Origin: Tubiluchus corallicola
Taxonomy: Eukaryota; Priapulida; Priapulimorpha; Priapulimorphida; Tubiluchidae
DNA length: 64,000 nucleotides
Assembly (NCBI GenBank): GCA_030141605.1
Contig: JAQGDQ010002372.1
Span: 434,001-498,000, forward strand
Direction: 5' to 3'
Both the position numbers and the translations under genes were made by a program. Shown here piece by piece: positions 38,001-49,164 of this stretch. The stretch's first letter is position 1, and the number at the start of each line of letters is the position of its first letter. Below the pieces are notes generated by a model. The model was not told the DNA's origin, made no database searches, and was given only the letters and a program-made list of their open reading frames with translations.

Positions 38001-41000
38001 GATTTTAAGGAAGATTCATTGCATTATGTGGTGTTTCTACCAAAAGGTTGTACTAATATTGCACTTTTGTGTGATCTTGTATATTTTATTATGCTATTCT
38101 CTACAGTTAATGTCATTTAATTGGAGGGGGGGCAAATATAATTTTATTCAGTTTTTAACTGCAAGTTTGCATGCAAATAATCCTTTCTATCTATCTGTCT
38201 ACCCTTATGAGGCGGTAAATTAATGTGCATTGTCATGCGAAATGATAATTCGTCCAAATCAGCAATTCCGCAAATTCGGCATATAGCTCAAGATTAATCA
38301 TTAAATCTTGTCCTGGTCATATTGCAGTTTTTGTTATTGCAATATATATATCACTATAACGAAATATACATTCAGTAATACATATACGTATATTACTTAT
38401 TATGACTATACTAATTAAGAAAATATACTTTGGTTTGGAGAAAAATTAGTTTTTAGTTACCACATAAAAGTAATATTAAATGTATATAGAAATACTATTA
38501 TTGTATTACAGGAAACTTGAGAAACTAGTAAGATATCTTACTTTAGGACAACCCCATCTACAGACACAAAGTATGTGTTCGTTGTTGTATCGTAACCAGC
38601 ACATACCGAATGCCATTGATTATTTCTGAGGTTTGTAGTGGCTGCAAGTGTGTTCGGCGTCCTTAAAACAGAAGTATTATATTCTTTTACATTTTACTTT
38701 CAATTGCACAAATGCGATATTCTCAAAAAACGTTTCTACGCGGAACCTCAAACTTTTTTTTGACTATCTGGGTATAATTTTTACTTTCTAATGTCGCTCC
38801 TTTGGTAAAACCACGTCAAAATAAAAAGGAATAGTTTTTATTTGTATGTATATTTATATGTATATCTGCTACTGTCTTTAAAATTAACTTTCAAAGAAGC
38901 ATTGCTGAAAGAAAAGAAATCACAAGGAGGACAGCTGCGGACTTACATTAATTTCATCCAAAAATATCTCACCAATACATCAGTAGCTATCAAAAATGCA
39001 CGGAGAGTGGAGCTACGTGGGAGTTTGCGGGTGACAGAGCAGCATGGTCTGAAGTGATTGCAAGAGTCAAGTTAGAGGACGTGCGACTCCAGCACTTTTC
39101 ACTTTCGTTCACATTTGGTTTCATATACTTTTCTTTTTGCTAGTTTTACCTGTCGTGAGGGCAGATTTCTTTTAATTTAGAGTGTCTACAATAGACGTAA
39201 TGGGCATATGATGATGGTGAGTTACTAAAAACTGTTATCTTACTGACTATGAAAAAAGCTTTGCTCCTTTTGCTTGGACTTGTAGATAAAAATGATGTAA
39301 AAGGTGTCGTTTAGTACTCTTTCAAGTTTCAAGAATTATTTTAGCAGAATTGTGTGTGCGTAAAGTATTTTAACGTGATTGTAGATGACTATAAATGACC
39401 ACAAATTACAGATTAATTGTGTTTAACATTTTTAACATGTTTTTTCACCAGATTTTCCGAAAGTTGAACAAACGTTTTGGTTACCTCGAATTTTCTGCAC
39501 CTAAAACCAAAGACAATTTATTTCAAATAACATAAGTTATCACCTAGCGTATATGGGGTGTTGGCCACATTTAAATTTCTTCAGTGATATAGCCTGTATT
39601 ATTACTAGTGTTTATGTACACACTTAGCAGACACATCGATGTATTTGTCTGCTTTACAGGAATGCGAAGAAATGGTTTTTGTCGCTCACTTCATTGTAAT
39701 CGGCCGTATTACTTGTGCACTCTGTGCAGTCTAAATCAGGGCAACGTTAGCCAGTTGCATGTAATATCGGCCGCCATATAGGGTAATGTTAGCCAGTTGC
39801 ATGTAATATCGGCCACCACATAGGGTAATGTTAGCCAGTTGCATGTAATATCGGCCACCATATAGGGTAATGTTAGCCAGTGGCATATAATATCGGCCAC
39901 CATATAGGGTAATGTTAGCCAGTGGCATGTAATATCGGCCACCACATAGGGTAATGTTAGCCAGTTGCATGTAATATCGGCCACCATATAGGGTAATGTT
40001 AGCCAGTGGCATATAATATCGGCCGCCATATAGGGTAATGTTAGCCAGTGGCATGTAATATCGGCCACCACATAGGGTAATGTTGGCCAGCCTAACAGTG
40101 GTGCTTTTCGATACATACTAAGCACTTTGTGAATATGTTTCAGGTCTTATTATTAGAAAATTCTCATCTTACAGAAAAACACTAATGGCCCCTATCAGAC
40201 TAGATACTATTCATTGATTTATCGCGAAATGTTTAAGTCAAAATATGTTCGCTTCTCAGTTGCTGACATGCTGCGTTTTCAAACAGATTTCAAACATGAA
40301 AACAAAAGGTTACAATCAAAACAGTATAGTCATCTTCCAAGTTTACATAATTCACACATCAGAAGAACATAGACCTAGTTCATCTTTGAGCTTTACTGAC
40401 TGGTGGGAACTAGTAGATTTAATGGTAGCGATGAAACTTTTCACCTACGAATCAGACTAACTTGTCACGTCGTCTTTTATTTTAAATAGAAGTGTTATGC
40501 AACAAAATAATGTGGGAAGTTGTTGTCCTGCAATTTTCCAGGAGCCAACAAGGCATATGAACCAGCAAAATCAACGACCCAGGTGGTGTAATTAATCTGC
40601 TTTTTGAAAGAAGTTGCAATGCTGAAAGGTTCACTTGAAAAACCAGTGGGTCTAGACCGGGTTTCCACTGCGTCCGCACTGACACGCACATGCACAGATT
40701 TTTCTGTTCGCACGTTTTAGGTCCGCTAAAGTTGTTTCCATTGAGTCCGCACTCATTCTGTACCATTTTGTACAAAGTGCCATAAAGCAGTGAAATTTTG
40801 AGCTTTCTAAAAGAAAAAATAATTTGATTTTGCTACATTAGTTAAAGATTAATTGAAAAGGGCAAATAGGCAACACAGCGAGGGACAATATCGTTTTGGA
40901 GCTTGAAAATAATGAACACCTAGGCGCGTAACATCACATCGCAACAATGCAAGAGGAAGAAAAGTCCCTAAATTAAGAATGCAACTTGCAACTTTAGGTA

Positions 41001-44000
41001 TTTTGTTTTTCTATTGAATTTAAATATATTCGGTGTATTCACTTTATTCGTTGAAAGAAAAAATCGGATTTTATACCGAGACTTAAATAATCACCATTGT
41101 CGCTTATAATTTTCATCATTGCAACTGTAAAACTACGCAATGTGTAAAATTGTGCAATAATAATAGATTAACAGGACAACATCAAAATTCTGTTACAGTT
41201 ATTGCGTATAGCAATTATTCAACGCATGTAATTGTTTACTTGTAATTTTGTAAATTTAAAAAAGCATTGAACGAGGAATCGCAAACCGACCTAAATGTAC
41301 AAAGCTTTAGAAATAAATAAAATCAATAACAAAAACTAAATGTTCTACATTCATTACTGATCTCACTCGCTATTTAAATTCACAGCTGTCTTGTAAAAGT
41401 ATGTGACTGCATATAGGGTTACTCTTATCATAGAGGGAAAACCAATTTCTACAACGTATATGATTATTTTCCTTCTTTATTATGAAAATGCAGGTGATAG
41501 ACAACTAGAACAAGGGAAACACATCTAGCTAAACAATCCTGGCAGGATTGCTATTCATTAAACACTGGAAGGGCCATTTCCGTTAGAAGCAGCTGAATTG
41601 TGGTTGTCAGCTGTTGTTCGTACCACATTTGATCAAACGTTGATCTAAAAAGTTTTTTTAGTTAATAAACTAGTCAAAAATGATGTGGAAATTTTTGTTG
41701 TCCAGTATGCACTTTAAGCAAAAAAATGCTGGAACAATATACACCATATGTGAAGTAGAATTACACAATTACGCACGCCTACTGTATTAACTGCGCCATT
41801 TTCCCTTATTTTACGTTAGAGTCTGTGAACTGCTACACTGACAAGCTATTAAAACAGTAGCTTCCATAATTTGGACTGATTGGTTTATTAACATGCTGGT
41901 TGGTTGATGCTTGATCGTTTGGTTGTTCAATTGCTTGTATAACTTGAACTGGCTAATCAGTTTGTCGGTCGTTACTTTTAAGTTTAAATTAAAATTGCTT
42001 ACTTCATTCAATTATTTGTTCATTTATCTCTTTCCACGCATCATTTCCTGCATTTGATCAACCAAGCAAAACAACATCATGGATATTATTATACTCTACC
42101 ACAGTCAGCAGCTAACAAGTTCACCACATTAAATCATCACAGTGTCTGGTGACCATAACTTCCATCATCAGTCACTAACTGTACCCAACCATCACGCTAT
42201 CGGCCACTAACGCTACACCTTAAAAATATCAATAATGCGCGCACTTTCAATGTAGTGCTTTTGTAGGTAAAGCCAGAAATGTAAACATTCTGGTTTTTAA
42301 TGGTAGCTAAAAGTAATTCTTGCTTCAAGTAGCAATTGGAGATACGTGTAAAGTAACTTTGGCTTTTGAATAGTTTTTGCTCGAAAGAGTATATTTACTC
42401 GAATTATATATTATAATAAATACATAATTAGCAATTTTAAATTGTGTTTTTTCTAGTTATGTTATGGTATTAATGTTAATAGTATGAACGTATAGTGAAG
42501 ACTTCGTTAAGCCCATTTGCTATTTTGTAGATAAGATATTTTATGTTGTTTTGTTTTCCCATTTTGTTACTTTGGCAAAAATTCTATTAACTCAGCTTTT
42601 CATGTTTATCTCACTCAGCAAATTAAAATTTGAACAATTTTGTGTCTGCCTGCTGAACAATTAACCAATTATATTTTTCATCCGCCTGCCCATAAACATA
42701 GGTTATCGTTGAAGGAATGGCTCAGAGGAATATATAGAATGTCGAGGATTTGATTCAGAAAGCCCAAGAAAAGATTTTGAGGGACAGCATAGAATACCGA
42801 GATAATAACAAAATATCACAAAAGACATATAAAAGAAATGCCACGAAACTTTGAGCAAATTACACTTTTAGTAACTCTTAAATTAAAAGCAAGATTTAAC
42901 CGTCAAAGACACGCCCACCTGTGCACAATTGCACTCACGATTGCTGCCCATCAATCCATAAATTCACAGAATCCCGTCTCACGTAGAACAAATACTGATT
43001 TCCCCCATTTGCTGAACTAGTGGCATATGATATGAATGTAAGATCATCTGCTGTTCCTCCAGCACCGGTATTAGGGACGTCAGTTTTCACCCACTAAAGC
43101 AATACACCAAATACACAAATGAGAATTTTTACGTGTTCTTTCGCATTAATTTATAATTAGCTATAACTTTCCAATAATTTTCCGGTATAATAATATTATT
43201 TAATGTAAAAAAGCACCGTGTTAACATACAATGGTTGAATTAAATGTTAACATAAAAATCCGATTGCCTAGATCACTTTTTGGCAAGACGTTTGACAATG
43301 ATGTTCAAAATGGTATTTGTTGGTCGTTAACTATGTTTAGTCCTTTGTAAAGCGTAATATATACATGAATATCTTATTTATTCTACACGTTGAATGTCTA
43401 AAAATTAGGCAGATTGGTGATAAATAAAAAATCTCATAACAAAGAAAATGAAAGCTACACAATGTTTTGATCCGAACCTCTGCTAATACACTACAAACAG
43501 TTTTATTTTTTGCGTTTTCCGCTTAGTCCAGCATAAACCGTTTACAATGCTTCATTAAATATAATCCAGGGCATCGTGTTTCCATGCTGTAGTTTATGTA
43601 TCGTGTATTGAGTTGTTGCGACTAGTGCTTTGTGTGTGTTTTTTTTCTTTTGTGGTTTTTATTTACTATGTGCATAGTGCTTCTCCTCTGCTTGCATTCC
43701 TTTGCACGTGACTTTAGTGAATACGTTTATATTACAAAGTTCAAAACATTAATGTTTAATCGTTTGTGCTTTTTACTTAAAGATGATTCATAGTGGTGGT
43801 TTGAAATGTCGTGTATATTTTTTTGGGAGGGAGGAGGATTTTTTATTAAACCTTTCTACAGTTTTGTTGTGTGCACGAGCAGTTGCTGTAGGTCAAAGAT
43901 TAAGAGTGTCACACAACGCATCTCAACTACAACCGGCACGTGACATGTGGGTAAAGTAAAGCCGTCTGCAGCGACAGTTCAGTAAATTCAACTGTTTTAC

Positions 44001-47000
44001 GAGGACTTTACTTAATTATTCATTAGTCTGTGAGTAGAATGATTTACTAGTAAGATCTTGCTTGGGAACAAGAGAAAAAGAAAACTAAGTAAGGTTTTAG
44101 CTAGCTGTTAAAACTGTTATTATTATCAGGAAGGGCTGCGAAGCGTTGTCAAGTGTACACAAATGCGTTGTCTGGTACACTTAACGTTTAACCTTTTCAC
44201 GATCATCATCAATCGCTGGACCTGTGAAAAGGCTTATTGTACTGTTTCTTGACATTAAGAATTATCTCCGTGCTTGTTAAATTGGCTATACTTTTCTTAG
44301 AACATTTTCCTCCTTTGGATATGCTGCATAGCTTTAGTTTTTTATTTGAAACAAATTTTAAAACAAAACAGAATTTGATCAAATTTTACTTACCATACAC
44401 GTTGTTATTTCATCCAAGTTAGTATCAATGACATCGTTTAGCTTTATATAGTCGCTAGTTCCACGTATAGGAAATGTAACCATCGTCGCGTCGGTTTCAA
44501 CTTGTGGTGCAACTTCAACGTAAAAACACGTAGGTGTTAAGCCTGGAATTAAAAAACCTAAAATAAAGCCTGAGTACTAATTAGAAATTTAAACGACAAA
44601 GTTGATACGTTTGCAGAAATCTTACAATTCAAGCATTAAAATCACTTAATCCTGGTAGATTCTGCTTCTGTGACGTTGAATGCTTTTACTTTACATGTCA
44701 ACAAATGAACAATGTAAAAGTAAACAATAAAGTTTGTTACTCCAAATGAAATGAGATCAAATTTGTTTCAAGGTCACAATTTTGGCTTCATTGACTCCAA
44801 TATGCTGACTATGTATAAGAACTGCGCTTTATGTGAATTTAGTTTTGACATGAAACTGAAGGCCGGTTTTAAGCCAATCAGACAGATTTGTTCAAATTGG
44901 GCCTCGCGCACACGCGCTAGCGGAGGATGTTATGACGCATTAATGAGTGTCTAGTGTGCACGAAGTTTCGTGATACTATGCAGGCAGTTAAACTATCCTG
45001 TCTCTCTTCGTATATCTATGTTTCAATGTTTTTGCTGATCATTTTGTAATTTCAGATTATCGCCACCATTTACCTTTTAAAAAGATAACTGGCGAGCCCT
45101 ACATGGATTAGTTTTCTCGTCATTAGATTTTAATTTTACTAATTTGTGAATGATGTTCAAATCCTCAACACGGAAAGAGCGACACAGGGCGAAGTTATCT
45201 GAGCAGCAATCATAAACGAGCACTGGCAAAGACTAATGCAGCCGAAAATGAACAACGTGCTGAGGATGAAGAAAACAAGAACAACTCAGAAAATGACAAC
45301 ACAGCCATGAGTCCAATGATTTTGAAAGATTTTTTTATAAAAAAGCCAGATTAGTCTTTTTTGAGAAAACCTATGCACAAAGAGTATATCAGTAATTATT
45401 GTGACTTAGTATAAGTCACATTAAAACTTTCATATGGGCTTTCAATTTTTAGTATATCATTGTGGCTAATGGTGGAACATCAAGATCTCGGCGCTTTTTG
45501 GCTGAAACTAGCGTACAACACAAAGCATAAAATATCAATCTTCAGCTTCAGCTTTCGAAGGATAGGGGGCAAAAATTTTCTAAATGGACTCCGCGTCGGC
45601 CCTGGCTGAGGTATAATCCTGTACATGCTATCCGCAAAAAAATCAGCAAAATAAGGTTATTTGCAGATGACTGCAGTATGTGTTGACAAATTTGCACTGC
45701 ACAAGATCGGGTTTTACTTCAGAATGACAATACTTTGCAAAATTGGGCAGTTTATGCTTTTCAGCACAATTAAATGAGATTCTGCAGATGAAGATTAAAG
45801 TTTTTGTTCACATAATAGTTAAGCAATGTACAATTTGAAATTGAAGACTAGGCGAGGTATATCGGTGTTACATTTAAGCAAAAACCAGGAATACCAATAA
45901 CCATGTCGACATTATGGCAAAACAGGCAGCCACTTAGAATTTTTTACAACTCGACCTGAACAACAGACAGAAACAATAAAACAACATAATTACATCTCGC
46001 TGGTAAGGTCGGAGATGAAGTACAACACAACAATCTGGAACCAACACTTTAAAAGGATAGTCATACATCGGAAAAAAATCAAAAGACGGGCAACTAGGTT
46101 TGTACTCAGTGACTATCATAATCATAGCAGTATATCAAACTCAGGAAAAAGTCACAATTAGTTTTGGCTGCGATTAGAGTTAGTGTACACGTGCAATTAC
46201 CTTCTATATCATCAACTCCAAATTTAACTGCCTTTCTAAACTTGTGAAGGTAGGGCTGCAATGGGTTGAAATATCCTGTAAATAATAATATTTCAAATTA
46301 AGTTACAAGCTAAAAACTGCGCAATTAAAATCAAATTTATTTTTACATATTAAAACTCAGATCTTGCGTTTTTTTAAGACACCATGTGCAGTGGTGTAGG
46401 GTGGATTTGACTGCTCTATGTGGTACCTGTATTTATATAGTTAGATTTACTGTTTACCTATTTTTAGCAGGCTTTGTGATTTTTAATGGCCTTGAAGCTT
46501 TTACAGTCTTTTTCTTTGTACTTTCCATGCGATTATGAGATACTTCTATTGTTTGTTATGAAACCCTTCTGCCTTGAAGATGAAGGATGCGCGGTAAAAG
46601 TGGCACAGGAAAAAATGACAGTAAAATGGCACTGGTAAAAATGGCTCGAATGGAAAAGAATGTAAAAACGGCACAGAAAAATGGCACATACGTTATTTTG
46701 ATGCAATTAATTTTAATAATAAAACTAGAATGCGCTCAGTAGAAGCAGATCTCTGCCAAAGCTGAACAATCCTAAACTTATTCGTCTGATTCTTCTGATT
46801 AAAAAAAACAACACAAAGATAAACATTGTCCCACATAGTGCTTACCTATCGTTTAACAATTCATTTTGGTAATTGTAATAGACTGACAGATATATACCTA
46901 CCAAGTCATTTATTAGGCTATACACATTAATAAAAAAAGTTAGGTGGAGATAACAAAAAAGAAGTACTAAACCCTCACTACACATTAATAAAGAAAGTTG

Positions 47001-49164
47001 AGTGGAGATAGCAAAAAAGAAGAACTAAACACTCCGTCTGAGATCTTCATGGAGTACTTCACGAATATTTTTTGTACGTAGTGTTCGGTTAAGTTTTGAG
47101 AAAAAAGAACCGGCACAAAGATTCCCATTTTGGCACCCCCTAAGCCCGCCTTTCTTCACAAAGTTTCTTAGAAATCTGTTAGATAGTTTTTGCATAATAG
47201 GCTTACTGCCTCAACAGACGAAAACAGTCAAACAAACAGACAAACGAACAAACTGTGTTGAAGTATGGCTTCTTTGGCAGAAGTAGCTAAAATAATTATT
47301 CCCATTATCCCCCACTATAACCCTAACCTCAAACACATATACTTACACCAACCCTAAATACTTTACCAGGCGTACCATTTTTATCTACTTTCTATTTGTG
47401 CCATTTTTTTCTGCGCCATTTTATTCTTGAACCATTTTTACTGTGATATTTTTTCTGTGCCATTTTTTACTTACATTCGCGTTGAAAGTATGATATATTT
47501 TATTATAATAATTTCTAAAAAAAAAATAAATTGTTTAGATTTGCATGTGTAGTTCATTATCGTTATACTCTAAGTGTTCGGTTTATGTAACGGCGTATCA
47601 GAAGATCTATGCAGATGAGTGTGCAGATACCAAACCATGTAGTGTTTTATATATGATACAAATAATTTTAAATTGAACTTTATCGGCAGCCAGGCCGTGC
47701 GATCAATGATAAAAAGTAATTAGAAGGAAGGTTTAAAACTTGAAACACTGTTAATATTGTCATTGCAGCTTTCCTAGTTTGACTCAGGGCGCACACGAAT
47801 GCAAAACCCGCTTGCAATAACTTGTATGAGACAGACTTTTACTCGTTTGAGGACTCAAACATTTTACCAACTTTGTTTATTAACGTGCTTTAATTTTCTG
47901 TTTCAGACAAATTGATCGCGCTGTTGTCTGTCTCAGACTAAACCAGGAGCCGGTTTCACAAAGCCGTCACTAAGTTAACGACGTCGTTATTACATTTTAC
48001 TAACGGCTTTGTGAAATCGGGCCCAGAACAGATCAACAAAAACAATTGTTTTGATCACGTGTCATCATCACCCATGACACAGTTTGCTTCATACAAAAGT
48101 TGTCGTATGCAGGAAAATTTTGTCTGAGACAATTTCGGTCAAAAAACTTTTCGCAGATAATTTTCCTACCATATGCAACTAATATAATTAGTCAGTTTTC
48201 TACAGTTTGATAAGGCCGCACACTTTACAAAGTAGCTTACCCGATATATTTCCAGCCTTTCTCCTTCCGTAGCCGCTGCTTCCCCTGTATGCATTACGAC
48301 TTCCACCTGATTGCGCCATTATATCCAGACAAGCAAAAACAAATCCAGCCACGGAATACTAAAATAAATAGACAAATAGTTGTGCATCACTTTCTTTTTT
48401 CAGAGATGTTTAAGCTGCATTGTTATAATATTGTACTGTTTATGGCAATAAATTATCCACTAATACTAGAAAGGAAATTGATTTTATTTTTTGTGGACAA
48501 AGACTTTTGCGCGACTTACATAATACCATGTGTGAAAGTTTGACTGTAATAAGTTATGCTGCAGAGGAGCAAGTCACTGCAGAAAACCAAATCCGTAAAG
48601 CAAGTGTGAATGTTGGATTTGACCGAGTTACACTGCACATGATTCATACACCAAATGTAAATGTTAGATCGGGTCAAGTTACACTGCATAGGATTTTAAC
48701 TGTACCAAGTGTATATGATAAACTAGACTGAAATGCATTGCAGAGCATAAAGTATGTATTAAGTGAAAATGTCAGTATGGATCAAGTTACACTGTAAACG
48801 ACCTAGTCCGCATCAAGTCAGACTGGACCGAGTTACATTGTATAGGGAAGAACCTGTGCCAAGTGCAAAAACCTATCTAACTTGCACTGAAACAGACTTA
48901 ATCCGCATCAAGCATAGCAGAGTTACACAACAGAGGCCAATTAAATACAGGCCAAGTTTAAATGCCAGACTGAGGCAAGACTAGTAAGACGTTTTGGTCT
49001 GAACTAGCTTTGTCAGTGTAAATCGGGTATTAATAAAGAAATTATTTCAAATGGCATGTACTTTTTGGCTTCTAAGTTTTAATAAAATTTGAACGTTTTG
49101 AATTTTTAAATGCTACTTGCGATAATGAAATTATTTCAACTGAAAAGCTTACCCATCTCTTCAT
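35100..49164 (-). CDS. Secreted pentraxin-like protein, copy B (diverged paralog, probably disrupted at exon 7)
   Basis: Exons on the minus strand: 49164-49153 (ATG AAG AGA TGG), 48358-48241, 46275-46201, 44542-44394, 43093-42939, 38661-38542, 37750-37610 and 35389-35100 (TAA). Exons 1 and 2 join as MKRWYSVAGFVFACLDIMAQ, a convincing signal peptide. Conserved blocks follow: LTPTC, GTSDYIKLNDVI, ITTCMWVKTDVP, NNQWHSVCAGY, SGGYLIFGQDQTDGGTGF and the tail KKTASLI. Compared with A and C, the calcium-site glutamate after GF is Thr, and about eight codons around the usual FDSKLEEN segment are missing. Exon 6 ends in phase 2 (AAA/GTAAGA) but exon 7 opens in phase 1, and exon 7 has GC where the GT donor should be. 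All other junctions are clean. It is either a recent pseudogene or uses splicing I cannot see. AATAAA lies at 34970-34975. Confidence 0.72.
36118..37457. mobile_element. hAT transposon fossil with intact 8-bp target duplication
   Basis: The inverted ends CAGTGCCGGATTAA (36118) and TTAATCTGGCACTG (to 37457) are flanked on both sides by AGAAAATC (36110-36117 and 37458-37465), the 8-bp duplication typical of hAT. The interior holds short open stretches (36430-36612, 36616-36912) but no recognisable transposase. The insertion is in the last intron of pentraxin B, about 145 bp from exon 7. Confidence 0.85.
39740..40092. repeat. 42-bp minisatellite, about 8.4 units
   Basis: The unit contains TTAGCCAGTTGCATGTAATA and ATCGGCCACCATATAGGG. 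Units recur every 42 bp from 39740 to 40092, differing only at a few sites (T/G in the GCAT block, A/G in the CGGCC block). It lies in the intron between pentraxin B exons 5 and 6. Because 42 is a multiple of three, long apparent frames result. Confidence 0.95.
40640..40770. repeat. Probable MITE fragment (GTTTCCACTGCGTCCGCAC family)
   Basis: GTTTCCACTGCGTCCGCAC near 40661 and GTTTCCATTGAGTCCGCAC near 40733 are direct near-repeats that resemble ends of interspersed elements. The boundaries are uncertain. Confidence 0.35.
45170..45355 (+). pseudogene. Short open remnant, possibly transposase N-terminus
   Basis: An acidic/basic frame with SYLSSNHKRALAKTNAAENE, ending in a stop after FFIKKPD. 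Its composition is like a hAT or zinc-finger transposase N-terminus, but no motif is decisive. It lies in a pentraxin B intron upstream of the LINE remnant. Confidence 0.2.
45590..46150 (+). pseudogene. LINE remnant: reverse transcriptase catalytic box to C-terminus
   Basis: The frame from about 45648 reads SKIRLFADDCSMC, the catalytic FADD box, then a stop, then LQNDNTLQNWAV. Further on, in shifted frames, come YIGVTFKQ-like and KKIKRRATRFVLSDYHNHSS (about 46070-46130), the conserved tail of jockey/CR1-type ORF2. Several stops and shifts make it dead. It lies in the intron between pentraxin B exons 3 and 4. Confidence 0.75.
46596..47478. mobile_element. Non-autonomous element with AAAATGGCAC-rich inverted ends, copy 2
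   Basis: The left end has GTAAAAGTGGCACAGGAAAA and further AAAATGGC words. The right end has the inverted array (GTGCCATTTTT repeated, about 47395-47470). The interior matches 33590-33800 and 34080-34250. It lies in pentraxin B intron 2. Confidence 0.65.
47947..48023. mobile_element. 77-bp hairpin MITE (GCCGGTTTCACAAAGCCGT)
   Basis: GAGCCGGTTTCACAAAGCCGT at the left pairs with ACGGCTTTGTGAAATCGGGCC at the right. The centre holds the palindrome AACGACGTCGTT. It is a compact, fully self-complementary element in pentraxin B intron 2. Confidence 0.7.
48590..48960. repeat. Degenerate tandem repeat of about 50-60 bp
   Basis: Repeated GACCGAGTTACACTGCA-like cores (about 48629, 48677, 48781, 48828), each followed by a variable segment often containing CCAAGTG. 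It lies in pentraxin B intron 1. Confidence 0.5.
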
